A DNA stretch of 64,000 nt from Neisseria sp. oral taxon 014 str. F0314 (GCF_005886145.1 NZ_CP040504.1:1426001-1490000), one strand, 5' to 3'. Positions 10,109 to 20,404 are shown, numbered from the stretch's first letter. The notes: a model not told the origin generated them from the letters alone. A program made the numbers and translations.

Positions 10109-12382
10109 ATGAACATCACCCAAATCCTCTCCCAAGAACTCTCCGCCACCGCCGCGCAAATCACCGCCGCCGTCGAGCTTTTGGACGACGGCGCGACCGT
10201 GCCGTTTATCGCCCGCTACCGCAAGGAAGCCACGGGCGGGTTGGACGATACGCAGTTGCGACAGCTTGCCGAGCGGCTGCAATACCTGCGCGAGCTGGAA
10301 GAACGCAAAGCCGTTGTGTTAAAAAGCATTGAAGAACAAGGCAAACTCACGCCCGAATTGCAGGCTGCCATCGAAGCCGCCGACAACAAAACCGCGTTGG
10401 AAGACCTGTATCTGCCCTACAAGCCCAAACGCCGCACCAAGGCGCAAATCGCGCGCGAACACGGTTTGCAGCCGCTGGCGGACGTGTTGCTTGCCGAACA
10501 GCCGCAGGACGTGGAAGCCGCCGCGCAGGGCTACCTGAACGAAAACGTCCCCGACGCCAAAGCCGCACTGGACGGCGCGCGCGCGATTCTGATGGAGCAG
10601 TTTGCCGAAGACGCGGAACTCATCGGCACGCTGCGCGACAAGCTGTGGAACGAAGCCGAAATCCATGCGCAAGTCATTGAAGGCAAAGAAACCGAAGGTG
10701 AAAAATTCAGCGATTATTTCGACCACCGCGAACTCGTCCGCGCCATGCCCAGCCATCGCGCGCTGGCGGTTTTGCGCGGTCGCAACGAAGGCGTGTTGAA
10801 CATCGCGCTCAAATTCCAGCCCGACGACACGCCGATTACCCAGCAAAGCGAATACGAGCAAATCATCGCCCGCCGTTTCAAGGTTTCAGACGGCCACAAA
10901 TGGCTGCGCGACACCGTGCGCCTGACTTGGCGCGCGAAAATCTTTTTGTCGCTGGAACTCGAAGCCTTAGGCCGTCTGAAAGAAGCCGCCGACACCGACG
11001 CGATTACCGTGTTCGCCCGCAATCTCAAAGACTTGCTGCTCGCCGCGCCCGCCGGACGGCTGACCACTTTGGGTCTCGACCCCGGCTACCGCAACGGCGT
11101 GAAATGCGCCGTGGTGGACGACACGGGCAAGCTGCTGGATACCGTCATCGTCTATTTACACCAAGAAAACAATATGTTGGCAACACTGTCGCGCCTGATT
11201 AAACAACACGGCGTGAAGCTCATCGCCATCGGCAACGGCACCGCCAGCCGCGAAACCGACAAAATCGCAGGAGAACTGGTGCGCGGAATGCCCGAAATGG
11301 GGCTGCACAAAATCGTCGTTTCCGAAGCCGGCGCGTCGATTTATTCCGCGTCCGAACTGGCGGCGCGCGAGTTCCCCGACTTGGACGTTTCCCTGCGCGG
11401 CGCGGTGTCCATCGCCCGCAGGCTGCAAGACCCGCTTGCCGAGTTGGTCAAAATCGACCCCAAATCCATCGGCGTGGGCCAGTATCAGCACGACGTGAAC
11501 CAAAGCCAGCTCGCCAAATCGCTGGACGCGGTGGTCGAAGACTGCGTGAACGCCGTCGGCGTGGACGTGAACACCGCCTCCGCCCCGCTCTTGGCGCGGA
11601 TTTCCGGTTTGAATCAAACCCTTGCCCAAAACATCGTCGCCTACCGCGATGAAAACGGCGCGTTCGACAGCCGCAAAAAATTGCTGAAAGTGCCGCGTTT
11701 GGGCGAAAAAACCTTCGAGCAAGCAGCAGGCTTTTTGCGGATTAACGGCGGCAAAGAGCCGCTGGACGCCAGCGCCGTCCACCCCGAAGCCTATCCCGTC
11801 GTCGCCAAAATGCTGGCGCAACAAGGCATTACCGCCGCCGAACTCATCGGCAACCGCGAGCGCGTGAAGCAAATCAAAGCGTCCGACTTCACCGACGAAC
11901 GCTTCGGCCTGCCGACCATTCTGGACATCCTGTCCGAGCTAGAAAAGCCCGGCCGCGACCCGCGCGGCGAGTTTCAGACGGCCTCCTTCGCCGAAGGCAT
12001 CCACGAAATCAGTGACTTGCAAGTCGGCATGATACTCGAAGGCGTGGTTTCCAACGTCGCCAACTTCGGCGCATTCGTGGACATCGGCGTCCATCAGGAC
12101 GGCTTGGTGCACATCTCCGCCCTATCCAATCGTTTCGTCCAAGACCCGCGCGAAGTGGTAAAAGCCGGCGACGTGGTGAAAGTGAAAGTGCTGGAAGTCG
12201 ATGCCGCCAGAAAACGCATTGCGCTGACCATGCGGCTGGATGACGAGGCGGGCGGCGCAACCAAAGGCAACAGGTCGTCTGAAACCCGACATCAGGAACG
12301 CCGCGACCGCAAACCACAACGCAACGACCGCGCCCCGACCAATTCGGCGATGGCGGATGCGTTTGCGAAGTTGAAGCGGTAA
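10109..12382 (+). CDS. tex: Transcription accessory protein Tex
   Basis: 757 residues. Domain order fits Tex: N-terminal helical part beginning [40 protein letters not shown], a YqgF/RNase H-like domain at [23 protein letters not shown], helix-hairpin-helix segments ([24 protein letters not shown]), and a C-terminal S1 domain ([32 protein letters not shown]). Tex is a nucleic-acid-binding factor linked to transcription and virulence-gene expression. Both uptake-sequence variants are read through in frame, one giving EFQTASF and a variant copy near 12270. Confidence 0.96.
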   Translation: MNITQILSQELSATAAQITAAVELLDDGATVPFIARYRKEATGGLDDTQLRQLAERLQYLRELEERKAVVLKSIEEQGKLTPELQAAIEAADNKTALEDLYLPYKPKRRTKAQIAREHGLQPLADVLLAEQPQDVEAAAQGYLNENVPDAKAALDGARAILMEQFAEDAELIGTLRDKLWNEAEIHAQVIEGKETEGEKFSDYFDHRELVRAMPSHRALAVLRGRNEGVLNIALKFQPDDTPITQQSEYEQIIARRFKVSDGHKWLRDTVRLTWRAKIFLSLELEALGRLKEAADTDAITVFARNLKDLLLAAPAGRLTTLGLDPGYRNGVKCAVVDDTGKLLDTVIVYLHQENNMLATLSRLIKQHGVKLIAIGNGTASRETDKIAGELVRGMPEMGLHKIVVSEAGASIYSASELAAREFPDLDVSLRGAVSIARRLQDPLAELVKIDPKSIGVGQYQHDVNQSQLAKSLDAVVEDCVNAVGVDVNTASAPLLARISGLNQTLAQNIVAYRDENGAFDSRKKLLKVPRLGEKTFEQAAGFLRINGGKEPLDASAVHPEAYPVVAKMLAQQGITAAELIGNRERVKQIKASDFTDERFGLPTILDILSELEKPGRDPRGEFQTASFAEGIHEISDLQVGMILEGVVSNVANFGAFVDIGVHQDGLVHISALSNRFVQDPREVVKAGDVVKVKVLEVDAARKRIALTMRLDDEAGGATKGNRSSETRHQERRDRKPQRNDRAPTNSAMADAFAKLKR

Positions 12383-12445
12383 CAGTAGTCGAAGTGCTAT
12401 TTGAAAGTAAAACCGTTTTGAAACAAATAAATAAAATTAAATTGT

Positions 12446-12505
12446 AAAAAAAATCCCGTTTTTTTATCATATCGAAGCGATATAGCAAAAAAACGGGATT
12501 TTTTT
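12446..12505. terminator. Nested hairpin between tex and the Fic gene
   Basis: Outer arms 12446-12465 and 12487-12505 (poly-A, TCCCG, poly-T and its complement) enclose a second small hairpin, ATATCG-AAG-CGATAT, at 12470-12484. A T-run follows the right arm. It would terminate tex and lies 23 nt before the next start codon. Confidence 0.75.
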
Positions 12506-12527
12506 ATCATTTAACCGAAACCCTAAA

Positions 12528-13589
12528 ATGTACTCGATCGAACAATTCCCTCCCGAAATAGATTTCGAAACGGTCGCCGTCTTGAAAAAACTGGCTTCCG
12601 CCCATCGTTATCTGGCTGAATTAAAAGGTATCTGCCGCAGTATTCCCAACCAAGGCATTCTGATTAACACGCTGTCTTTGCAGGAAGCCAAAGACAGTTC
12701 CGAAATCGAAAATATCATTACCACCCATGACGAACTGTTCCGTGCAGGAATATCGGCAAGCCCGTCTAGCCCTGCCATCAAAGAAGTGCAGAATTATGCT
12801 TCAGCACTGCATTGCGGCTTCGGCCTTATCCAAAAACACGGAATGCTGACCAACAATCATATTTTGACGATACAGGCTGAGTTGGAAAAGAACCGTGCCG
12901 GATTCCGCAAACAGTCGGGGACGATGCTGAAAAACGACCGTACCGGCGAAACCGTCTATACGCCGCCGCAACATACGGACGACATCATTCGCCTGATGGG
13001 CAGATTGGAAGCATTTATCAACGACGACAACACGGAAAAACCTATCGACCCGCTGATCCGCATGGCGCTGCTCCACCACCAGTTTGAAAGCATTCACCCG
13101 TTTTACGACGGCAACGGCAGAACAGGCAGGATTATCAATGTGCTGTATCTGGTTTTAACCGGATTGCTGGATATTCCCGTCTTATACCTCAGCCGCTATC
13201 TGGTGCGGAACAAAAGCGAATATTACCGCCTGCTGCAACACGTACGCGATACGGGCGAATGGGAAGGTTGGCTGCTGTATATGCTGGAAGCCGTGGAACA
13301 AACCGCCAAGGACGGCATCGATACCGTGCAGCACATCCATCAGGCGATGCTGGACTACAAACACCGCATCAGGCAAAACTTCAGCTTCTACAGCCAAGAC
13401 CTGATTAACCACCTGTTCAATCATCCCTACACAAAAATCGATTTCCTGATGAAAACGCTGAACGTTTCCCGCCCCAGTGCCGCCAAATATCTGGATGAAC
13501 TAACAGAAGGCGGATTCCTGCACAAAGAAAAGATAGGCAGAAGCAACTACTATATCAATATCGCTTTAATGAAGATTCTGCTGCCGTAG
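12528..13589 (+). CDS. Fic-domain protein, class II, with C-terminal winged helix
   Basis: 353 residues. The Fic core motif HPFYDGNGRTGR is at 190-201, with catalytic H190, so AMP transfer or a related nucleotidyl transfer is expected. The inhibitory motif SSEIEN (57-62) precedes the core, the arrangement of class II Fic proteins, where this helix blocks ATP binding. The C-terminus (about 285-350) reads like a winged helix (KIDFLMKTLNVSRPSAAKYLDELTEGGFLHKEKIGRSNYYIN) and may bind DNA, possibly its own promoter. No partner toxin or antitoxin gene adjoins it. It is a different lineage from the class III Fic at 47.3-47.9 kb. Substrate unknown. Confidence 0.88.
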   Translation: MYSIEQFPPEIDFETVAVLKKLASAHRYLAELKGICRSIPNQGILINTLSLQEAKDSSEIENIITTHDELFRAGISASPSSPAIKEVQNYASALHCGFGLIQKHGMLTNNHILTIQAELEKNRAGFRKQSGTMLKNDRTGETVYTPPQHTDDIIRLMGRLEAFINDDNTEKPIDPLIRMALLHHQFESIHPFYDGNGRTGRIINVLYLVLTGLLDIPVLYLSRYLVRNKSEYYRLLQHVRDTGEWEGWLLYMLEAVEQTAKDGIDTVQHIHQAMLDYKHRIRQNFSFYSQDLINHLFNHPYTKIDFLMKTLNVSRPSAAKYLDELTEGGFLHKEKIGRSNYYINIALMKILLP

Positions 13590-13611
13590 GAAACAGCCCG
13601 TTAACGTTATC

Positions 13612-13643
13612 GAGGCCGTCTGAAAACCGTTTTCAGACGGCCT
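13612..13643. terminator. DUS hairpin after the Fic gene
   Basis: Inverted uptake-sequence pair with a very short loop, about 20 nt after the stop codon. Confidence 0.8.
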
Positions 13644-13781
13644 CCGAAACCCATATACCGCCAATTCCACAATCCGCTGCCGTTTGTTTCCCGCCGTTAA
13701 ACACTCTTTTTCACTGCCACCGGTTCATCAAACCGCAAAAATACAATAAAATGCCGAACTATCTCATTTGAAAGAAAAACC

Positions 13782-14492
13782 ATGAACCTGAAAAAAATCT
13801 CCCTCGCCGCCCTCACCCTGTTCGCTTTGGCTGCCTGCGGCGGCAAAACTGAAACCAGCGTTCCCGCCGACGGTGCGCAGCAAAGCACCTCCAGCGCGCC
13901 GGTTCCCGCAGCGGTAACCAGTTTGGTTGAAGGCCAAAACTATACCGTCCTGCCGGTATCGATTCCGCAGAATCAGGCGGGTAAAATCGAAGTATTGGAA
14001 TTTTTCGGCTATTTCTGCCCGCACTGCCAGCATCTGGAGCCGGTGCTGACCGAACACGTCAAAACGTTTAAAGACGATACCTATCTGCGCGGCGAACACG
14101 TCGTTTGGAATGCCGAAATGAAACCGCTGGCGCGCTTGGCCGCAGCCGTGGACATAGCCGGTGAAAAAGCCAAGGCCGACAGCCTGATTTTCAATGCCTA
14201 CATCAACCAGAAAATCAATCTGGCCGATGCCGATACCGTGAAGAAATGGCTGAACGAACAAACCGCCTTTGACGGTAAAAAAGTATTGGCGGCCTACGAA
14301 TCGTCCGAAAGCCAAGCCCGCGCCGACCAAATGGAAAAACTGACCAACACCTACCAAATCACCAGCACCCCTGCGGTTATTGTGGGCGGCAAATACGCGG
14401 TTAAATTCGCCGACTGGCAGTCCGGTATGCAGACCGTCGATCTCTTAATCGACAAAGTACGCGAAGAGCAAAAAACGCAACCCGCAAAATAA
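13782..14492 (+). CDS. dsbA: DsbA-type thiol:disulfide oxidoreductase, lipoprotein
   Basis: 236 residues. A lipoprotein signal ends LAAC (lipobox, Cys19), then a short Ser/Ala/Pro-rich tether, then a thioredoxin-fold domain with active site CPHC in EFFGYFCPHCQHLEPV. The cis-proline loop is TSTPAVIVGGKY. It would introduce disulfides into exported proteins from a membrane-anchored position. Meningococci have two lipidated DsbA proteins (DsbA1 and DsbA2), and this matches that type; which paralogue it is cannot be decided here. Likely substrates in this window include the pilins, which carry paired C-terminal cysteines. Confidence 0.92.
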   Translation: MNLKKISLAALTLFALAACGGKTETSVPADGAQQSTSSAPVPAAVTSLVEGQNYTVLPVSIPQNQAGKIEVLEFFGYFCPHCQHLEPVLTEHVKTFKDDTYLRGEHVVWNAEMKPLARLAAAVDIAGEKAKADSLIFNAYINQKINLADADTVKKWLNEQTAFDGKKVLAAYESSESQARADQMEKLTNTYQITSTPAVIVGGKYAVKFADWQSGMQTVDLLIDKVREEQKTQPAK

Positions 14493-14516
14493 CCGGCTCT
14501 GCGCCGTATCAACGGA

Positions 14517-14549
14517 AAGGCCGTCTGAAATATCGTTTCAGACGGCCTT
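14517..14549. terminator. DUS hairpin after dsbA
   Basis: 14-bp inverted uptake-sequence pair (14517-14530 and 14536-14549) with a 5-nt loop and trailing T residues. Confidence 0.8.
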
Positions 14550-14666
14550 CTTGTTATGAAACCGGCGATACTGGGCTATTTTCCTCCGCCATGCTTTCCC
14601 TGCGCCTGTAACGGGCATAAAATTTAAATGGCAGTTCCCTTCTTTCACAAACCAAGGAGACAGATT

Positions 14667-15161
14667 ATGCGTGGCTCGAAATCAGTTGCATTGTTGTGCG
14701 CTTTGGCATTCAGCGCGCCGGTTTTTTCTGCCAAACTGACCAAAACGCTGCCCGGAGATTTGACAACGGCGCAGGCGCAGGTGGTGGTGCAGGCTTCGAT
14801 GAAAAAGGCGCATGAGATTAAGGTGCCGATGAATATCGCGGTCATGGACGCGGGCGGTAATTTGAAGGCGTTTGCGCGTATGGACGACGCGTTTATCGGC
14901 AGCATCGATATTGCGCAGAAAAAAGCGAAAACGGCACGCTATTTCAATATGTCCACCCGCGATTTGGGCAAGGCTTCGCAACCGGGCGGCGAACTCTACG
15001 GTATCGAAGTAACCAATAACGGCTTGGCCATCTTTGCCGGCGGCGTACTGCTGGTAAACAAAGCGGGCGTTATCGTCGGCAGCGTGGGCGTCAGCGGCGG
15101 CTCGGTGGATGAAGACGAAAGCGTGGCCAAAGCGGGCGCTGCGGCCTTGCCAAGCAGATAA
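14667..15161 (+). CDS. GlcG/HbpS-family exported protein
   Basis: 164 residues. A signal peptide (MRGSKSVALLCALAFSAPVFS) precedes a GlcG/HbpS domain: LTTAQAQVVVQASMKKAHEIKVPMNIAVMDAGGNLKAFARMDDA, then SIDIAQKKAKTARYF, then GGVLLVNKAGVIVGSVGVSGGSVDEDESVAKAGAAAL. Family members include a haem-binding extracellular sensor and glycolate-locus proteins of unclear role, so haem or small-molecule binding is possible but not shown. The ATG at 14667 is chosen because AAGGAGA lies 6 nt upstream and the signal peptide starts there, not at the upstream in-frame codon. Confidence 0.85.
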   Translation: MRGSKSVALLCALAFSAPVFSAKLTKTLPGDLTTAQAQVVVQASMKKAHEIKVPMNIAVMDAGGNLKAFARMDDAFIGSIDIAQKKAKTARYFNMSTRDLGKASQPGGELYGIEVTNNGLAIFAGGVLLVNKAGVIVGSVGVSGGSVDEDESVAKAGAAALPSR

Positions 15162-15174
15162 GCGGGATAATTGT

Positions 15175-15216
15175 AAGGCCGTCTGAAAACCTTGTTATCG
15201 GTTTTCAGACGGCCTT
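15175..15216. terminator. DUS hairpin between convergent genes
   Basis: 17-bp inverted repeat (15175-15191 and 15200-15216) made of uptake sequences, between the GlcG-like gene and valS; bidirectional. Confidence 0.85.
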
Positions 15217-15235
15217 TTGCTTGTTCCGCCGGCAA

Positions 15236-18073
15236 TCAGTCTTTCAACTTCGCCAACTGATTTTGCACTTTCGCCATTTTGTCTTCCAATTCCGCCAAAT
15301 CGGCTTTGTCTTTTTCCACCAGATGCGCCGGGGCTTTTTCGGTGTAGCCGGGTTTGGAGAGTTTGGCGTTGAGTTTGTCCAAGGCTTTTTGCAGCTTCTC
15401 GGCTTCTTTGCCCAAGCGGGCGGTTTCGGCGGCTTTGTCGATTTCGACTTTCAGCATCAGGCGCGCGCCGTTGCAGACGGCGACGGGCGCGTCTTCGCTT
15501 TCGGGCAGGGCGGCGACTTGCTGTGCTTCGGTCAGGCGGGTCATCATCGGCAGGTATTTGAGGTAGTCCGCCAAGTCATCCGCGCTTTCAACAAACAGCG
15601 GGGCTTTCACGTTGGGCTGGATGCCCATTTCGCCGCGCAGGTTGCGGACGGCGCCGATCAAATCCTGCAACACGGTCATTTGCTCGAAGGTCGTCTGAAC
15701 GATTTGTTCGCGGTCGGCTTCGGGGAAGCGGGCGAGCATGATGCTGTCGGCGGTTTTGGCGTCGCACATGGGGGCGACGGTTTGCCACAGTTCTTCGGTG
15801 ATGAACGGGATAATCGGGTGCAGCAGGCGCAGGGCGGCTTCGAGTACGCGCAATAAGGTATGGCGTGTGGCGCGCTGGCGGCTGGCGCAGCCGGTTTGAA
15901 GCTGCACTTTGGCGAGTTCCAGATACCAGTCGCAATAGTCGTTCCATACGAAGCTGTACAGGGTTTCCGCTGCCAAATCAAAGCGATAGGTTTCGTAGGC
16001 TTGCGTTACTTGCTCGATGGTCTGATTCAGACGACCTATGATCCACATATCGGGGAAGGAATAGCCGCGCGGTTCGGTGGCGGTTGCGCCGTAGCCGCAA
16101 TCTTGGTTTTCGGTGTTCATCAAGACGAAGTTGGTGGCGTTCCAAATTTTGTTGCAGAAGTTGCGGTAGCCTTCGGCGCGTTTGAAGTCGAAGTTTACGC
16201 TGCGCCCCAAGCTGGCGTAGCTCGCCATGGTGAAGCGCAATGCGTCCGCGCCCATGCTGGGGATGCCTTCGGGGAAGAGTTTTTTCGTGGCTTCTTCCAC
16301 TTTCGGCGCGGTTTCGGGTTTGCGCAGACCGGTCGTGCGTTTCACCAGCAGTTTGTCCAAGTCGATGCCGTCAATCAAATCGACGGGGTCGATGACATTA
16401 CCTTCGGATTTGGACATTTTTTTGCCTTCGTGGTCGCGCACAATGCCGTGGATGTACACGTCTTTAAACGGTACTTTGCCGGTAAAGTGGGTGGTCATCA
16501 TAATCATGCGTGCCACCCAGAAGAAGATGATTTCGTAGCCGGTTACCAAGACGGTGGACGGCAGGAAGGCTTTGAGTTCGTCGGTTTCAGACGGCCAGCC
16601 GAGCGTGGAGAACGGCACGAGCGCGGAGGAGAACCATGTGTCCAATACGTCTTCTTCGCGGGTCAAGCCTGTTTTGCCGGCTTGTTTTTCGGCTTCCGCC
16701 TGATTGCGGGCGACGTAAACATTGCCTGCTTCGTCGTACCACGCGGGGATTTGATGCCCCCACCACAGTTGGCGCGAGATGCACCAGTCTTGGATGTTGT
16801 TCATCCATTGGTTGTAGGTGTTGACCCAGTTTTCGGGGATAAAGCGTACCGCGCCGCTGTCGACGGCTTTTTTGGCTTTGTCGGCGAGGCTCAGGCCTTT
16901 GAATTCGCTGTCAGGCTCGCCGCCGTTTGGTGTGGCGGACATGGCGACAAACCATTGGCTGGTCAGCATCGGCTCAATCACGGAACCGGTTCGGTCGCCT
17001 TTCGGCGTCATCAGCGTGTGCGCTTTGATTTCGACCAACAAGCCTTGTTCCTGCAAATCGGCAACCATTTGTTTGCGTGCGGCAAAGCGGTCCAAGCCTG
17101 CGTATTTTTCAGGCAGGGCAAAGCCTTGTTGCGCTTCGCCTTTGAAGTTGAACACTTCGGCGTTTGCCAGCACTTTGGCTTCCAAATCGAACACGTTAAT
17201 CAGGCGCGTGTCGTGGCGTTTGCCGACTTCGTAGTCGTTGAAGTCGTGCGCAGGCGTGATTTTCACGCAGCCGGTACCGAAGTCTTTTTCAACGTATTCG
17301 TCAGCAATCACGGGAATGGTGCGGCCGGTCAGCGGCAGGATTAGTTCTTTGCCAATCAAATGGGTATAACGTTCGTCTTCAGGATTGACGGCAACGGCCA
17401 CGTCGCCCAGCAGCGTTTCAGGGCGGGTGGTCGCCACGATAACGGCTTCGGCGGGATTGTCCGCCAGCGGATAGCGGATGTACCACATAGAGCCTTGTTC
17501 TTCCACGCTTTCCACTTCCAAATCCGACACCGCCGTACCCAATACCGGATCCCAGTTCACCAAGCGTTTGCCGCGGTAAATCAAGCCCTGTTCATACAGG
17601 CGCACGAACACTTCGGTCACAGTTTCGGCACGCACGTCGTCCATCGTGAAATACTCGCGCGTCCAGTCGGCGGAACAGCCCACGCGGCGCATCTGCTGCG
17701 TAATCGTGCCGCCGGACACTTCTTTCCATTCCCACACTTTTTCTAAGAATTTTTCGCGGCCCAAGTCATGGCGGGACACGTTTTGCGCGGCAAGCTGGCG
17801 CTCGACCACGATTTGCGTGGCGATGCCCGCGTGGTCGGTGCCGGGAATCCAGGCAGTGTTGCAGCCTTTCATGCGGTAGTAGCGGGTCAGGCCGTCCATA
17901 ATGGTTTGGTTGAAGGCATGGCCCATGTGCAGCGTGCCGGTTACGTTGGGCGGCGGCAGTTGGATGGAAAAAGACGGTTTGGTCAAATCCATATCGGGCT
18001 GGAAATAACCTTGGGTTTCCCAGTTTTGATAGTGTTTGGATTCGATTTCGGCGGGATTGTATTTGTCTAACAT
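15236..18073 (-). CDS. valS: Valyl-tRNA synthetase
   Basis: 945 residues, class Ia synthetase. The HIGH motif is [15 protein letters not shown], the editing (CP1) domain holds [19 protein letters not shown], the KMSKS motif is [14 protein letters not shown], and the C-terminal coiled-coil arm that clasps tRNA ([24 protein letters not shown] ... [20 protein letters not shown]) is intact. It charges tRNA-Val in the cytosol and edits Thr. I chose the ATG at 18073 ([18 protein letters not shown]) because it matches the family start; the frame is open 25 codons further. Confidence 0.97.
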   Translation of the reverse strand: MLDKYNPAEIESKHYQNWETQGYFQPDMDLTKPSFSIQLPPPNVTGTLHMGHAFNQTIMDGLTRYYRMKGCNTAWIPGTDHAGIATQIVVERQLAAQNVSRHDLGREKFLEKVWEWKEVSGGTITQQMRRVGCSADWTREYFTMDDVRAETVTEVFVRLYEQGLIYRGKRLVNWDPVLGTAVSDLEVESVEEQGSMWYIRYPLADNPAEAVIVATTRPETLLGDVAVAVNPEDERYTHLIGKELILPLTGRTIPVIADEYVEKDFGTGCVKITPAHDFNDYEVGKRHDTRLINVFDLEAKVLANAEVFNFKGEAQQGFALPEKYAGLDRFAARKQMVADLQEQGLLVEIKAHTLMTPKGDRTGSVIEPMLTSQWFVAMSATPNGGEPDSEFKGLSLADKAKKAVDSGAVRFIPENWVNTYNQWMNNIQDWCISRQLWWGHQIPAWYDEAGNVYVARNQAEAEKQAGKTGLTREEDVLDTWFSSALVPFSTLGWPSETDELKAFLPSTVLVTGYEIIFFWVARMIMMTTHFTGKVPFKDVYIHGIVRDHEGKKMSKSEGNVIDPVDLIDGIDLDKLLVKRTTGLRKPETAPKVEEATKKLFPEGIPSMGADALRFTMASYASLGRSVNFDFKRAEGYRNFCNKIWNATNFVLMNTENQDCGYGATATEPRGYSFPDMWIIGRLNQTIEQVTQAYETYRFDLAAETLYSFVWNDYCDWYLELAKVQLQTGCASRQRATRHTLLRVLEAALRLLHPIIPFITEELWQTVAPMCDAKTADSIMLARFPEADREQIVQTTFEQMTVLQDLIGAVRNLRGEMGIQPNVKAPLFVESADDLADYLKYLPMMTRLTEAQQVAALPESEDAPVAVCNGARLMLKVEIDKAAETARLGKEAEKLQKALDKLNAKLSKPGYTEKAPAHLVEKDKADLAELEDKMAKVQNQLAKLKD

Positions 18074-18146
18074 GGTAAAAAAATGCTGTCTGTAAAAGGG
18101 TTTGCGGGCAAACGTCTGTTTAAAAAATAATTGCGGATTATAGCGC

Positions 18147-18190
18147 AAAAAGGCCGTCTGAAACGATATTCCGTTTCAGACGGCCTTTTT
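18147..18190. terminator. DUS hairpin between the HTH gene and valS
   Basis: 19-bp perfect inverted repeat (18147-18165 and 18172-18190). It ends the upstream helix-turn-helix gene on the minus strand. Confidence 0.8.
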
Positions 18191-18209
18191 GAAACAAACC
18201 AAAACGGGC

Positions 18210-18503
18210 TTATTTGCCTTTGTCGGATTTGGCTTCTTTCTTCAGGGAAGCGTACAACTCAGGATCGCGGTTTTTCAGCAAGGAGGCCACGGCCAAATCC
18301 TCACGGTTGACTTTTGCCAAGTCCACACGTTCGATATGCACCAAGCGCAGCAGTTCGCGTACGGGTTTGGGCATGTTGCGACCGGACTCATAACGCGAAC
18401 CGCCCGACTGGGTTACACCGATGCGGCTCCAAAAGTCCATTTGATTTAAACCGAGTTTTTTGCGGATATCGCGGATATTGTCAATTTTCTCAAACGACTT
18501 CAT
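18210..18503 (-). CDS. Small helix-turn-helix (XRE-type) regulator
   Basis: 97 residues. The first 70 form a Cro/CI-type helix-turn-helix: IRDIRKKLGLNQMDFWSRIGVTQSGGSRYESGRNMPKPVRELLRLV. The C-terminal tail is short and charged (ASLKKEAKSDKGK). AAGGAA sits about 6 nt before the ATG. It is a single-gene unit between two terminator regions, with 280 bases of AT-rich sequence upstream. Targets are unknown. A toxin partner is not adjacent, so it is probably a stand-alone regulator and not an antitoxin. Confidence 0.8.
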   Translation of the reverse strand: MKSFEKIDNIRDIRKKLGLNQMDFWSRIGVTQSGGSRYESGRNMPKPVRELLRLVHIERVDLAKVNREDLAVASLLKNRDPELYASLKKEAKSDKGK

Positions 18504-18785
18504 GAAATTTCCTTCTTTATTTATCTAAAACTCAAATCCGGCCGACGGAGAACCGCTCCGCCAACCTCACAGATTATCAACAATTAAAGTGTAAGCTCTA
18601 TAATTTTCCGAAACACTGTAGTTTAGACAGCATAATCCAAAGAAGTTTTATCGATGTTGTCATAATCTGGATAAATATTTCCAAACTAACTTTTTCAGAA
18701 AAATTATATTATACAAATCAAAAAGTTATAATTTTATGTAAATAAGCTATAAAGCATATTTTACACAAATAAACACTCTTAAATA
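18504..18785. other. AT-rich intergenic stretch upstream of the HTH gene
   Basis: About 280 bases between map (ends 18786) and the HTH gene start (18503). It is far more AT-rich than its surroundings and contains no open frame I would call a gene. It should hold the HTH gene promoter. I see no clear operator palindrome. Confidence 0.5.
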
Positions 18786-19565
18786 TCAAGGCTTTCCACT
18801 TGCAGGGCTGATAGTAAGGATTTCGCAGCCGGTTTCCGTTACTAAAACTTCATGTTCCCATTGGGCGGAAAGCGAACGGTCTTTGGTAACCACTGTCCAG
18901 CCGTCGGGGAGGATGCGCAGGTGGCGTTTGCCTTGGTTAATCATCGGTTCGATAGTAAAAATCATGCCGGGCTTCAAAACCAGGCCTTGGCCTTTGCGGC
19001 CGTAGTGCAGGACTTGCGGGGCTTCGTGAAAGCCGCGTCCGATGCCGTGGCCGCAAAATTCCTGCACGACGGAATAGCCTGCGTTTTCGGCAACCTGCTG
19101 GCAGGCGTAGCCGACATCGCCGAGCGTGGCACCGGGTTTGACGGCGGCGATGCCTGCCATCATGGATTCGTGGGTAACGTCAATCAGGCGTTGGGCGATG
19201 GGGGAAATTTTGCCGACGGCAAACATGCGGCTGGAATCGCCGTGGAAGCCGTCTTTTTTGATGGTCAGGTCGATGTTGATGATGTCGCCTTCTTTGAGCG
19301 GCTTGTCGTCGGGAATGCCGTGGCAGATGACGTGGTTGACGGAGGTGCAGCAGGATTTGGGATAAGGCGGGTTGCCGTAGTGCAAGGGGGCGGGATAGCC
19401 GCCTTGGACGTTTACATGATAGTCGTAAACGAGTTTGTCGATTTCGTTGGTGGTGATGCCGGGTTTGACGAATTGGCCGATGTAGTCGAGGGCTTCGGCA
19501 ACGAGTTTGCCCAGCTCGCGCATTTTTTCGATTTCTTCGGGGGTTTTGATGATGACTTCGTTCAT
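18786..19565 (-). CDS. map: Methionine aminopeptidase, type I
   Basis: 259 residues. It removes the initiator Met from nascent proteins in the cytosol. The pita-bread fold ligands are visible: H in HYGNPPYPKSCCTSVNHVICHGIPDD, D in INIDLTIKKDGFHGDSSRMF, H in EFCGHGIGRGFHEAPQVLHYG, and E in IFTIEPMINQG and WEHEVLVTETG. AAGGAAG lies 5 nt before the ATG. It has no N-terminal zinc-finger extension, as expected for bacterial type I. Confidence 0.97.
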   Translation of the reverse strand: MNEVIIKTPEEIEKMRELGKLVAEALDYIGQFVKPGITTNEIDKLVYDYHVNVQGGYPAPLHYGNPPYPKSCCTSVNHVICHGIPDDKPLKEGDIINIDLTIKKDGFHGDSSRMFAVGKISPIAQRLIDVTHESMMAGIAAVKPGATLGDVGYACQQVAENAGYSVVQEFCGHGIGRGFHEAPQVLHYGRKGQGLVLKPGMIFTIEPMINQGKRHLRILPDGWTVVTKDRSLSAQWEHEVLVTETGCEILTISPASGKP

Positions 19566-19580
19566 GATGCTTCCTTGATG

Positions 19581-19619
19581 TTTTCAGACGGCCTGCGGGG
19601 ATTCCGATGCCGTCTGAAA
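19581..19619. terminator. DUS inverted pair upstream of map
   Basis: Inverted uptake sequences (19581-19592 and 19609-19619). The right copy is one of the few atGCCGTCTGAA forms here. It would end the transcript of the proline-rich protein gene. Confidence 0.6.
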
Positions 19620-19694
19620 GAATTGAAACCGTCCGAATCCGGTTTTAAACCGTCTGTATCGTCAGACAAATCAAACCGGCGGAACGGGCGGGCC

Positions 19695-20306
19695 TTAAAA
19701 AAGTTCGTCCATCTCTTCTTTTTGCTGCTGGGATTGGGGCTTGGCCTGTTCCGGTGCGGGTTTGGTTTCGGCGGGCGGTTCCGGTTCGGGTTTCGGAGGT
19801 TCTTTGCGCGTTTCCGGCTCCGGTTGTTCGTTTTGCGGCGGAGGCGGAGGTGTTACGGCTTGATTGTCGGGTTTGTCCTGTTTGGCCGCAGCAGGCTGGT
19901 TCGGGCCGGCATCGGTTTCGGAGGCATTGCTGCGGGGGGCGGGTTGCTGGCGGGCGGAATCGCTGTCGGCGGCGGCAGGGCTTCCGTTATTGATTGGAGC
20001 GGGCGGAACCATCCGGTCATCCGTAATGCCCGTCGGATGCTGACCGCCCGCATTCGGATTGATGACAATGCCGCCTGCCGGTACGGCGCCCGACCCTTCG
20101 GGTTTCAATACTTCCACGCGGCCCGTGCCTGTTTCGTCTTTGGGCTGCGCCTCGATGGGACGCGCTTTGTCATGCGAATTGAACGTGCCCACCACGCCGA
20201 CGATGACGGCGACAATGGCTGCGGCACAAACGCTCAACACGGCGGTAACGAGGTGTTTGGGTTTGAGTTGGAAGGGTTGCGGTGTAGGTTTTCTGGATAC
20301 CGGCAT
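19695..20306 (-). CDS. Single-pass membrane protein with Pro/Glu-rich periplasmic tail
   Basis: 203 residues, family not recognised. A short basic N-terminus (MPVSRKPTPQPFQLKPKH) precedes one transmembrane helix (about 19-42, LVTAVLSVCAAAIVAVIVGVVG), so the rest should be periplasmic. That tail is low-complexity: a Gly/Asn/Pro part, then a Pro/Glu/Lys region with PPPPPQNEQPEPETRKEPPKPEPEPP, ending KEEMDELF. The layout resembles proline-rich spacers such as that of TonB, but the TonB C-terminal domain is missing. A structural or anchoring role is possible. Weak GGAACGG stands before the ATG. It lies between terminators, next to dolP. Confidence 0.75.
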   Translation of the reverse strand: MPVSRKPTPQPFQLKPKHLVTAVLSVCAAAIVAVIVGVVGTFNSHDKARPIEAQPKDETGTGRVEVLKPEGSGAVPAGGIVINPNAGGQHPTGITDDRMVPPAPINNGSPAAADSDSARQQPAPRSNASETDAGPNQPAAAKQDKPDNQAVTPPPPPQNEQPEPETRKEPPKPEPEPPAETKPAPEQAKPQSQQQKEEMDELF

Positions 20307-20363
20307 AGTTTGTTTCCGTTCCTTTTTAATAGATTCCCTTGGGATGAAAGACTGTTTCCGTAC

Positions 20364-20404
20364 AGGCCGTCTGAAACCGGATGCCTCAGGTTTTCAGACG
20401 GCCT
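20364..20404. terminator. DUS hairpin after dolP
   Basis: 13-bp inverted uptake sequences (20364-20376 and 20392-20404) between dolP and the proline-rich gene. Confidence 0.75.

Noticed and set aside
15860..17344. A 494-codon open frame on the plus strand opposite valS
   Set aside because: It lies wholly antisense to a clear valyl-tRNA synthetase, has no ribosome site and its translation is low-complexity; it is a result of GC-rich codon bias.
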